Assembly: GCA_003165195.1 (NCBI GenBank)
Contig: PLSP01000133.1
Location: forward strand, 1 to 47,587
DNA length: 47,587 nucleotides
Direction of reading: 5' to 3'
Origin: Candidatus Bathyarchaeota archaeon
GTDB lineage: Archaea; Thermoproteota; Bathyarchaeia; Bathyarchaeales; Bathycorpusculaceae
In this document: one piece after another, positions 9,230-17,842 of the stretch
Layout: each line of letters starts with the position of its first letter
Position numbering within the stretch: the stretch's first letter is position 1
Notes under the pieces: generated by a model
The model's input: only the letters and a program-made list of their open reading frames with translations
What the model was told of the DNA's origin: nothing
Databases searched by the model: none
Made by a program: the position numbers and the translations under genes

Positions 9230-10873
9230 TTATTCGTTTTTCAAAGCCTCCGCCAGCAGTGGTCCTGGATTTTCAAGGTAACTTCGGATTATGTTTGAAA
9301 CATCCTTGTAGTCACGAAGGTTTTTTCTGACCATCCATTCCAGAATTTTGGTTCTATTTTGAATTTCTTCAGTTGCTTGCTCTGGAGTTATGCCTGTTTT
9401 CTCTGCGATTTTTTCTAAGATATAGCTTCTGCCCGTATAGTCGAAGGTGTCTTGAGCAGGGTTCCATCGATAAACGTCGTTTGTTAGGATTTCCCCTGAA
9501 CGCGGGTCTAAGCCTACTATTTCGGCTGTAGCTATGGTTTTCCTCCAGGGTTTGCCGTTTAATTCAACTCTTTTTTGAATCAGGATGATGTCTATGCCAG
9601 CTATGAGTGTTCTTGGAATGTTCATGGGAGCAGATTCCAATCGGTACACTGCTGATTCTACCGATTCTGCGTGTACAGTTGACATGCCAAGATGGCCTGT
9701 GCTTACAGCCTGGAAAAGAGTGTACGCCTCAGCTCCCCTGATTTCGCCCACAATAATGTAGTCTGGTCTCTGTCTTAGTGAAGCTTTGAGTAAATCGAAC
9801 AGGGACACATCAGCGTTTTCTGTTGCCAACCCGAAGTGGGTTCTAGTTGTCGCGGGTATCCAGTTTTCGTGAGGCAGGTTAAGTTCTGGGGTATCTTCAA
9901 TTGAGACGACTTTCAGGTCAGGCTTAATAAACATGCTCAAGCAGTTAAGCAGAGTTGTTTTGCCAGCTGCAATCCCCCCTGCAACAAGAATTGAGACTCG
10001 GTTTTCTACCGCGTACCAAAAGAAAGCAGCCATTTCAGCCGAAAGCGATTTGAACTTTATAAGATCTGTAACTGTGAAGGGGTCGAGTTTGAATTTTCTT
10101 ATGGTAAAAGTTGAGCCTTTACGGGTGACTTCGCTTCCGTAAGTTAAGTTGATTCTACTGCCGTCAGGCAGACTAGCATCGAGCAACGGCTGCGCGATTG
10201 AAACATGGCTTCCACACTGGTAAGCAAGCCTAAGGGCATAGGTGTCGAGTTCATTGGCGGTTTCAAACTTCACGTTTGTAGGAATGGATTCGAATTTTCT
10301 ATGCCAAATGTACATCTTAACGTTGACGCCGTCGCAGGAAATATCCTCAATCATTGGATCATGCATCAGGGCATCAATTTTACCGAACCCCAGGTTATCC
10401 CGAAGAACATAATAGAGGAGTTTACCACGGGTCTCGGGATCTAAGTTAAATTTGTAATTATCAAAAACTTCGTTACATGTTTTAACCAAGTAATCTTGGG
10501 CAGCCAGTTTAGATTGCAAATCAGTTGATTTCAGCTGCAACACTTGGTTTAAAATATCTTTTAAACGATTTAGACTATCCACATCTGTTGTACTAAGAAC
10601 TGGCTCTTTCAAAATATAGGTGACGTTACCCCTCAAAGAATCCCGCGTTACATCAACTGAAGCATAAGAGCCATTAAGCGGATAACTTTCTAAAACAACT
10701 CTCTCGATGGCGTTTTGAGCGCCAACTTTAGATATTCCTACATTTATGCCTTCACCTGTCAAACTTTGCTGAAGCATAGTTTCTTTGGCTTTGGCGCTGC
10801 CAGCTAGCTTTTCTTTCGAAATATCCACTGGCTTCTTTCGGCTTAACATTTTCCCTAGTTGTTTATTGAACAT
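9230..10873 (-). CDS. Type II/IV secretion system (TadA/GspE-like) ATPase
   Basis: Walker A AGGIAAGKTT, VVSIEDTPELNLPHENW, LRQRPDYIIVGEIRGAEAYTLFQAVSTGHLGMSTVHAES. Confidence 0.95.
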   Translation of the reverse strand: MFNKQLGKMLSRKKPVDISKEKLAGSAKAKETMLQQSLTGEGINVGISKVGAQNAIERVVLESYPLNGSYASVDVTRDSLRGNVTYILKEPVLSTTDVDSLNRLKDILNQVLQLKSTDLQSKLAAQDYLVKTCNEVFDNYKFNLDPETRGKLLYYVLRDNLGFGKIDALMHDPMIEDISCDGVNVKMYIWHRKFESIPTNVKFETANELDTYALRLAYQCGSHVSIAQPLLDASLPDGSRINLTYGSEVTRKGSTFTIRKFKLDPFTVTDLIKFKSLSAEMAAFFWYAVENRVSILVAGGIAAGKTTLLNCLSMFIKPDLKVVSIEDTPELNLPHENWIPATTRTHFGLATENADVSLFDLLKASLRQRPDYIIVGEIRGAEAYTLFQAVSTGHLGMSTVHAESVESAVYRLESAPMNIPRTLIAGIDIILIQKRVELNGKPWRKTIATAEIVGLDPRSGEILTNDVYRWNPAQDTFDYTGRSYILEKIAEKTGITPEQATEEIQNRTKILEWMVRKNLRDYKDVSNIIRSYLENPGPLLAEALKNE

Positions 10874-10958
10874 TATAGTTTACGCCCCTCACACCGAGTT
10901 AGTTGATTATTTTAATTTTAAAAATAAAGAAAAAAAGATTGTTTAGCGATCATCTTTT

Positions 10959-11402
10959 CTACGGCAATGTTTGTGCTACTTGGCTGTATGTTCCGTCAGT
11001 GGAAGTTACCTTCACTGTTGCTTGTGCACCACTGCTTATGGTCATGCTTGAGCCTGTTGGTGGAACTGCAGTAAGAGTTGCGGTCATGCCTGGATTAAGG
11101 ACCCCATTAGTTGGATTTGTAAGTGTGGTTACCAGTTGTGTTCCATTAACATAAACGCTGTTTGCATTAAGTGTGATAACGCCTTGACCAGTATTCTGTA
11201 CGTAAACTGTTAACGTATTGCCGCTGTCTGTTATGCTTTGAATTTGTATCGAACTACCTGTTTTTGCGGTTTGAAATCCAATGTATCCCATTACCCACGC
11301 GTATGCTACAAGTGAGGCTACAACTGCAATTGCGATGAGCAGTAGAGTTGAAATGATCGGTGAGATCGCTTTTATATTTCTTCGGAATTTTCTAAAGTTC
11401 AT
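10959..11402 (-). CDS. Archaeal type IV pilin N-terminal domain protein
   Basis: MNFRKFRRNIKAISPIISTLLLIAIAVVASLVAYAWVMGYIG. Confidence 0.9.
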   Translation of the reverse strand: MNFRKFRRNIKAISPIISTLLLIAIAVVASLVAYAWVMGYIGFQTAKTGSSIQIQSITDSGNTLTVYVQNTGQGVITLNANSVYVNGTQLVTTLTNPTNGVLNPGMTATLTAVPPTGSSMTISSGAQATVKVTSTDGTYSQVAQTLP

Positions 11403-11625
11403 TTTTTGATTTACTCTCCTTCTTTTTCAAACGTTTTTTTATTGTTACACACTTTAGAAAACTCGCTTAAAAGAGACTATGAGGTATTGTTCTATCCGAA
11501 TTTGACATATTCCAAGCGCTGAAGTAAAGGTTACAGGCATTCTTTGGATGAAATTTGGAGTTATCATTTGTGATTCATAAAGTATTATAACAAAGGATTC
11601 ACAAGTAAACTGAAGGAAAAGCGCC

Positions 11626-12276
11626 ATGAAATTAGTGAAAACAGGAATCGCAGGTTTAGATGAGTTTCTAACTGGGGGTTTGCCGGCTAGAATTCTGCTT
11701 CTCACAGGTTTACCTGGCTCAGGAAATGAGATTTTCGCAAGGCAAATAGCGTTTTTACGTGCAAAACAATTCGGAGTAACCTACTTTAGCGTTAACGAAA
11801 CGCCTGATACGATCAGAGAAGACATGGCAACCTACAACTGGGACACAACACCACTTGAAGCCAGTGGAAACTGGAAGTTTAAAACCATAACAAAAACCGT
11901 CAACTTGCAAGAAAGCATAATCGATGAAATGAAGCAGAATCGCACGGTGCTTCTTGACTCGCTCTCAGAGGTGCTTCTATCACGCAAAATAGAAGAAGTG
12001 ATCGGTCTTCTGACCGCGATGTCAACTCAGAACAAAAACTCTGAAAATTATCATATGCTATTGCTCACTGATGGGATGCAAGATTCAAAGGCCGAAACTA
12101 TAATGCAGCATTTTGCTGAAGGCGTTATAGTCTTCTCATCAACGTGGACCACCGACACTGTACGTACTGACATGTTGATTAAAAAGATGAAGGGTTTGTT
12201 TGTGCCAGCTCGGAGGCTTCCGTACACAATAAGCAAAAAAGGTTTCCTAATCGAGACGGCTACAAGAATTTCTTGA
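11626..12276 (+). CDS. KaiC/RAD55-like P-loop protein with altered Walker A
   Basis: VKTGIAGLDEFLTGGLPARILLLTGLPGSGNEIFARQIAF; Walker A GxxGSGNE lacks the canonical K. Confidence 0.75.
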   Translation: MKLVKTGIAGLDEFLTGGLPARILLLTGLPGSGNEIFARQIAFLRAKQFGVTYFSVNETPDTIREDMATYNWDTTPLEASGNWKFKTITKTVNLQESIIDEMKQNRTVLLDSLSEVLLSRKIEEVIGLLTAMSTQNKNSENYHMLLLTDGMQDSKAETIMQHFAEGVIVFSSTWTTDTVRTDMLIKKMKGLFVPARRLPYTISKKGFLIETATRIS

Positions 12277-12349
12277 GAAAAAACGCGTATCGCCAATCTA
12301 CGCTGAAATGTCACAATTTAAATATTAAGATCTGCATAGGTGTCCAGCG

Positions 12350-12565
12350 ATGATACACATGAAAGCACTGCACAGCAATAGACGCGAGTTAATCCATGAT
12401 TGTATGCTGGTGTTGTTTGTTTGTGGAACTATCGGTATTGCGCTCAAGTTTGCCACATTTTTTAATTCATGGGTTTATTTTCCATGGTTTCCGAACGCTT
12501 TGGACTCAACCTTTCTGATTTCTGCAGTTGTGTACTTGGGCTGGAGATCAAGACGAAGCAAATAG
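12350..12565 (+). CDS. Small putative membrane protein
   Basis: 71 aa ORF with two hydrophobic segments; no homology recognised. Confidence 0.4.
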   Translation: MIHMKALHSNRRELIHDCMLVLFVCGTIGIALKFATFFNSWVYFPWFPNALDSTFLISAVVYLGWRSRRSK

Positions 12566-12752
12566 CGACTAAAGTCTCCTGAGAAAACAATCATTTTTTA
12601 ATTTTAGAAAACTTTGTTAACCACTTCATGTAGGGCAGACAAGAGAGTGCACGTAACCGGGTTGGCTGCTTGCTTGTCTATTAGTCGCTTCTAAATGAGG
12701 GCAGTTATTTTCTCTATTGGACCATAGAGAAGCGGTATGAGCGTGAACTACA

Positions 12753-12797
12753 GGAGGGATAGGGGTCTACTATTTGTTGGCGAAAACAATCAACAAA
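12753..12797 (+). repeat. GGAGGGATAGGGGTCTA-hairpin unit 1a
   Basis: ggagggataggggtctac + TTTGTTG (12773-12779) / CAACAAA (12791-12797). Confidence 0.8.
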
Positions 12798-12838
12798 AAG
12801 GCACACAGGACCTTAACGATTCAACTCAGGACAGGCAG

Positions 12839-12882
12839 ATAGATAGGGGTCTAGTTTTTACAAGCAAAAACCCATGTAAAAA
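12839..12882 (+). repeat. GGAGGGATAGGGGTCTA-hairpin unit 1b
   Basis: atagataggggtctag + TTTTTACA (12855-12862) / TGTAAAAA (12875-12882). Confidence 0.75.
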
Positions 12883-13052
12883 TGGGTACCTGAAAGCTAC
12901 CTGTGATCTGTTTGAAAGAACCTATTTTCCGTCAACAAATATTAAGATTTATTAAAAACTTCATTGAACATAGGATGTAATCACAGAGTTTAGTCGATGT
13001 GGTTGCTGGCTACCTCTATGAGTTAACAAGGGGGAAGTGGGAGGAGGCAAAC

Positions 13053-13796
13053 GTGAATGTGTATCGGATGCTTGGTTTATGCTTGGCTTTAGCAGGCTTG
13101 TTGCTTTCCTGTGTATCCTACTTTGTTTTGAATTCAATCCCTTTGACTGCGTTGGGTATCTCAACATTGATTTTGGCAAGCATATCTTTCGCAATAGGAA
13201 CTGGTCAACCTAAAATTCCGCCTGAAGCAAGCATACTTCTTCTTCAATCGGGAACAGAAAACATTTCTGCGCTTGTAGAAGAATTGGGGCTAAAATCTAA
13301 AGCAGTTTATCTACCTGGTTCAATGACAAGCGGCAAATCTCAAGCGCTAATCCCGCTGTATTCTAATCCGTATCCTCCTCAATTCGGAAAAACTGTTTTT
13401 CCTAAGCGCCTAATTGTTAAACATGGCAGTAACCCTGAAGACATGGGCTTGTTGATTACAACTCCGGGCTCAACCGTCTCGGAAACGATAACTTCTAAAC
13501 CTGACGCAACAGAGGCAGACTTGGAATCAACTCTTACAATGGTTTTGTCTGGCACCCTGAATTTGGCAGACAGCGCCAAGATAACCATAGACGACGATAC
13601 CATGCATGTTGAAGTTTCTAATCCACGTCTGGAAAATCAGAAAATGTGGATCTACGAGAGTTTAGGAACACCCTTAGCATCCATCGTCGCATCGGTTATT
13701 GCTCAGGTCATAGACAAACCCGTCGTTGTTGAAGAAGAGCAAGCACTCAAGGGAAAATCACTTCTCAAACTTAAAATGTTGGGGCGAAACCTCTGA
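13053..13796 (+). CDS. Membrane protein of unknown function, first gene of MoxR/DUF58 operon
   Basis: ORF 12999..13796; GTG at 13053 is preceded by gggaggagg; two TM helices then a soluble domain. Confidence 0.7.
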   Translation: MNVYRMLGLCLALAGLLLSCVSYFVLNSIPLTALGISTLILASISFAIGTGQPKIPPEASILLLQSGTENISALVEELGLKSKAVYLPGSMTSGKSQALIPLYSNPYPPQFGKTVFPKRLIVKHGSNPEDMGLLITTPGSTVSETITSKPDATEADLESTLTMVLSGTLNLADSAKITIDDDTMHVEVSNPRLENQKMWIYESLGTPLASIVASVIAQVIDKPVVVEEEQALKGKSLLKLKMLGRNL

Positions 13797-14056
13797 GAAT
13801 AACTGAACGATACCTGCTATTCGTTGCCGTAACTTATGCGTTAACAACTTTCGTCCTGTCGTTCTACGCAGCAAGCGGATTAGACCTTTTTGTATCGATA
13901 TATATTGTTGAATTTTTCATTCTAACCCTTCTGCATTCGCCTCTTAATGCAAAAACGCAGAAAACCATCAATTATGTGGGCTATGGGCTTTTCACCGTTT
14001 TTGCCCTAATTGTTGCTTTGAAGGTGCTGCAGATATTGGCGGGAACCATAATATGA
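13793..14056 (+). CDS. Small membrane protein (~87 aa), absent from supplied ORF track
   Basis: Open frame (L/M)RITERYLLFVAVTYALTTFVLSFYAASGLDLFVSIYIVEFFILTLLHSPLNAKTQKTINYVGYGLFTVFALIVALKVLQILAGTII*; CTGA overlap with upstream stop, ATGA overlap with downstream start. Confidence 0.65.
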   Translation: MRITERYLLFVAVTYALTTFVLSFYAASGLDLFVSIYIVEFFILTLLHSPLNAKTQKTINYVGYGLFTVFALIVALKVLQILAGTII

Positions 14057-16002
14057 AACGGCTTCCGGCGCTGTTAATCTGCGTTTTTGTAGTCTCACTA
14101 TTGCTTCCATGCGTAACCGTTGAAGCTAGCACTCGACTTGTTCCACATGAAGATCCCTCGGCCGCTCAAAGCAGCATTGACTCCTACTCTTTCCTTAGCC
14201 AATACGCTCAAGTTTTTGCGCTTATCTCATCAGAACAATATGCCAACGCAAGCAGCCTATCACAGCAGTTAAGCTTAATTTCCATCCCGCCAAATTTAGC
14301 TTACATTTTAAACAGATACAACAATCTAACACAGCAATTCATCAACGTCCTGAGCGAGCTTAACACGACATTGGATAATGCATCGTCTCTTCTTGGGCAA
14401 AATCGCTTAGATGAAGCCGCAACTAACCTTGACAAAGCAGGGATACTTGTGTCGCAAGCTCAGATTCTTCTATCGAGCTTGCAAGATGCCACAACCACGC
14501 TTAGTCAGCAAATGGGCGTTCTCGCTGCTCCAGCACAGAGCAAAATAGCCCAAGCATACAATTCACTTCAAAGCATACTCCAAAGACTAACAGACCTTAT
14601 CAATCAATATCATACGTTGCTGCAAAACATTAACGCAGACAGACTAACAAAGGCCCAACAACTTCAGACAACCGTCCTAACATTAAGCATCAACAGCACA
14701 AACGTGTCTGTGGGCGGCCAGATCTACGCTTCAGGCGTTTTAACATCAAATGACCAAGTCTTAGCTAATCGACAAATATCTTTGCTTCTGGACAGTGTGC
14801 AGGTTGCAAGCGGCACGACCAGTTCAACCGGTTCTTTTGCGGCGATTATGACTGTGCCTTACAGTTATGTCCATGTCATGATTTGCCAAGCGCTCTTCGC
14901 CCCTTCGGGCGATGATGTGAATACTTATGAGGCTTCTTTGAGTTCGCCTTTAACAGTTAACATTACTTTCTATAATACCTACATCAACGATTCTTTATCT
15001 GACGTTGCGTATCCTGGTTTGCCGTTGATTGTTAATGGCTCAGTTACTTCACAGAGCGGCATGCCACTGAGCGGAAGAACCGTCAATATCTTACTAGATA
15101 ATAGTTCACTTATTCAAGGGCAAAGTGATTCAAACGGCACCTTTTCTATGCAAACTGTGATAAACTCTCAAACCCTTATTGGTTCATACAAATTTATAAT
15201 CGCTGTTGATCCAAGCGGCATTTACGCTGGAGTTACCCAGCAAAAAACGATCGACATAAAACAGCTGATTTCAATGCTAAATGTTCAAGTGCCTTCTCTT
15301 GTGTTGCTTCCATCACAAATTCAAATAAAAGGCACAGTAAAAACTCCTTCAGGACCTCTAAACAATGCTAATGTAACTGTAGAGTTTGATTCAGCCAAAG
15401 CGGTTACCCGTTCATTAGACGATGGGAGTTTTAACGTTACTTTTAGTGTACCTTTGAACGCAGGTTTAGGTGGCTTCCAAAACCTCAATGTAACGGTTCA
15501 GCCCCAAGAACCATGGCAAAGCTCGACACAAAAGCAAACAAACGTTTTGGTTTTGAATACTGCAGGAATAGCTGTCGCGTTGGCATCATCCCTATCAGTG
15601 GTGGGTATCGCATATACGAGACTCATCAAAAATAGACCTAAAAAAGAACCAAAAACCACTTTGCAGACAGAATCCCCACTGTTATTCGAACAAGCTCCTG
15701 AAACCAAACTTACATCAAGCTTCCAAATTAGCGTTGCAGAACCTAAAGGCAAACTATTGAATATTTACAAAAAAGCATCACAAACAGTTCAAGCCACAAC
15801 AGGAATCTGGCCTAAACCAGAAATGACTCTAAGCGAGTTCTTGCAAGAATCCCAGCCAAAGCTTAGAAATGCCGCTTCTCAGTTTAGTGAGCTCACAAAA
15901 CTAGCAGAAAGAGCCCTTTATTCTCACCATGTACCCGAGCAGCAAGACTTATTGAAAGCAGAAATACTGTTAGACGAAATCAGGAGAGCGCTGGAAAAAT
16001 GA
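14053..16002 (+). CDS. Secreted/membrane protein with Ig-like domains and DUF4129-like C-terminus
   Basis: Signal peptide, coiled-coil-like segment, SGxPLSGRTVNILLD Ig-like repeats, TM, C-terminal LSEFLQESQPKLRNAASQFSELTKLAERALYS. Confidence 0.75.
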   Translation: MKRLPALLICVFVVSLLLPCVTVEASTRLVPHEDPSAAQSSIDSYSFLSQYAQVFALISSEQYANASSLSQQLSLISIPPNLAYILNRYNNLTQQFINVLSELNTTLDNASSLLGQNRLDEAATNLDKAGILVSQAQILLSSLQDATTTLSQQMGVLAAPAQSKIAQAYNSLQSILQRLTDLINQYHTLLQNINADRLTKAQQLQTTVLTLSINSTNVSVGGQIYASGVLTSNDQVLANRQISLLLDSVQVASGTTSSTGSFAAIMTVPYSYVHVMICQALFAPSGDDVNTYEASLSSPLTVNITFYNTYINDSLSDVAYPGLPLIVNGSVTSQSGMPLSGRTVNILLDNSSLIQGQSDSNGTFSMQTVINSQTLIGSYKFIIAVDPSGIYAGVTQQKTIDIKQLISMLNVQVPSLVLLPSQIQIKGTVKTPSGPLNNANVTVEFDSAKAVTRSLDDGSFNVTFSVPLNAGLGGFQNLNVTVQPQEPWQSSTQKQTNVLVLNTAGIAVALASSLSVVGIAYTRLIKNRPKKEPKTTLQTESPLLFEQAPETKLTSSFQISVAEPKGKLLNIYKKASQTVQATTGIWPKPEMTLSEFLQESQPKLRNAASQFSELTKLAERALYSHHVPEQQDLLKAEILLDEIRRALEK

Positions 16003-16904
16003 AGACAAGCAAATTCTTACTTGCTTTAACTCTTATTCTAATACTCTCTTTGACAATTGTAGTATGGTTCTTTCCGCCTAATGGTGATTTCAGGGTTGAT
16101 AACCCTTTTTGGAATGGTTTTTCAACAGTAGACGCGAAAATGAAAGCCACAACAATAGAGACTTTTGATTCTCTGCCATCTGATCCGGTTGGAACGGCCC
16201 TGGTACTAGTGCCTTATGAGCCATTTTCTGCAAACGATCTTAATAGGTTAAGCAGTTATGTTTCGAATGGAGGAACTTTGGTAGTTCTCGACGATTATGG
16301 CTACGGCAACCAAGTCCTAAACGGTGTCCAATCAACAATGACGTTTAGCGGTATACCGATGCTTGACCCCTTGTACAACTACAAAAATGAGCAGCTCCCC
16401 CTAATAACTAGCTTTGCGACTGGTCCCCTAACTGCAAACATCTCAAGTGTTGTACTTAATCATGCAACATGCTTAAACGACACGTCAAATGCAACAGTTA
16501 TTGCTTTTTCATCAAGCTTTAGTTTCCTTGACGTCAGCGGCACCGGGAGTTCAACTGGCAGTGACCCCAACGGCCCTTTTCCGTACGCCGCCTACCAAAA
16601 GTTAGGCCAAGGCTATGTTGTCGCTTTAGCTGACCCAAGCATACTAATTAACGGCATGATTAACATGGGAAACAATCTGCAGTTCATCAATAATGTGCTA
16701 AAGTTAAATGCTGCTAACCCGCAGGTTTTCATCGATCAAAGCCATTTGCCGACAACTAACTTGGACGTAGCTAAAGCAGATCTTACTTTTGTCTATTCAG
16801 TTATTTCTTCTCCTATTGGATCATTAAGCTTAATAGCGGTGATAATTGTGTTATCATTAAACTCTATATATCGGAAGGGTGAAGATCATGCCGAAAAGCG
16901 TTGA
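15999..16904 (+). CDS. DUF4350-like membrane protein
   Basis: ALVLVPYEPFSANDLNRLSSYVSNGGTLVVLDDYGYGNQVLN; TM at both ends; operon context. Confidence 0.75.
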   Translation: MKTSKFLLALTLILILSLTIVVWFFPPNGDFRVDNPFWNGFSTVDAKMKATTIETFDSLPSDPVGTALVLVPYEPFSANDLNRLSSYVSNGGTLVVLDDYGYGNQVLNGVQSTMTFSGIPMLDPLYNYKNEQLPLITSFATGPLTANISSVVLNHATCLNDTSNATVIAFSSSFSFLDVSGTGSSTGSDPNGPFPYAAYQKLGQGYVVALADPSILINGMINMGNNLQFINNVLKLNAANPQVFIDQSHLPTTNLDVAKADLTFVYSVISSPIGSLSLIAVIIVLSLNSIYRKGEDHAEKR

Positions 16905-17832
16905 TGCCTTAGAGGGTATTCCAAAAGCGATCTTGGATGAATTAAACAAAGTTGTAGTCGGCAAAGAAGAAATAAAACAGATGCTTCTGGTGACATTGCT
17001 CAGCGAAGGACACATTTTAATTGAAGGTTTACCGGGAACAGCCAAAACCTTGCTAGCTAAAACATTCGCCCAAACTATTGGGGGTCAATTCAAAAGAATT
17101 CAATTTACACCTGATATGCTGCCCGCCGATGTTACTGGATTTAACATTTATTCACCCGACGGTAGATCACGCTTTGTAGCCGGCTCCCTCTTCGCTAACA
17201 TTGTATTAGCTGATGAGTTAAACCGAACTACACCTCGTACTCAATCGGCTTTACTTGAGGCCATGCAGGAAAAACAGGTTACAATTGAAGGAGCCTCTCA
17301 TCCGCTTTCTGACATGTTCATGGTTATCGCCAGCCAGTTACCCTATGGATCCGAAGGCACTTATCCTTTAACTGATGTGCAAGCAGACAGGTTCATGTTT
17401 AGAGTTTGGAGTGACTATTTAAGCAAAGAAGATGAACAGCGAGTCATCTCAAGAATGGACTACATCGAGAGCCCAAATATTAAAGCCGTCGCCACCCTCG
17501 AAGAAATTATACAAGTGCAGCAAAGAGTAAGGAAAGTCCATGTTTCAGATGAAGTTGCATGCTACATAGTCTCCATAATTCAAAGAGCACGAGAAGACCC
17601 CGATATTGCTTCGGGACCAAGCACGCGCGCTACTGTCTCTTTGTTTAAAGGCTCCAGGTCCTTGGCGTTTTTGGAGGGAAGAGACTACGTTTTACCTGAT
17701 GATGTCAAAAAGCTTACTTTTCCAGCCCTAATCCATAGAATTCGTGTTAAGGCTGAAGCGGAAATGGAAAATGTTACCCCTAAAATGGTTATTGATAGGG
17801 TTATAGCCGAGGTCGCGGTTCCAAAAATATAG
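16888..17832 (+). CDS. MoxR family AAA+ ATPase
   Basis: GHILIEGLPGTAKTLLAKTFAQTIGGQFKRIQFTPDMLPADVTGFNIY...LADELNRTTPRTQSALLEAMQEKQVT; ATG at 16888. Confidence 0.95.
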   Translation: MPKSVDALEGIPKAILDELNKVVVGKEEIKQMLLVTLLSEGHILIEGLPGTAKTLLAKTFAQTIGGQFKRIQFTPDMLPADVTGFNIYSPDGRSRFVAGSLFANIVLADELNRTTPRTQSALLEAMQEKQVTIEGASHPLSDMFMVIASQLPYGSEGTYPLTDVQADRFMFRVWSDYLSKEDEQRVISRMDYIESPNIKAVATLEEIIQVQQRVRKVHVSDEVACYIVSIIQRAREDPDIASGPSTRATVSLFKGSRSLAFLEGRDYVLPDDVKKLTFPALIHRIRVKAEAEMENVTPKMVIDRVIAEVAVPKI

Positions 17833-17842
17833 CAGCGGATAG

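Noticed and set aside
12753-12770. G-quadruplex in the GGAGGGATAGGGG leader
   Set aside because: Only three clear G-runs in the leader; a fourth run is not consistently present across units.
12737-12955. 72-aa ORF
   Set aside because: Spans the hairpin repeat units of cluster 1; coding potential not convincing.
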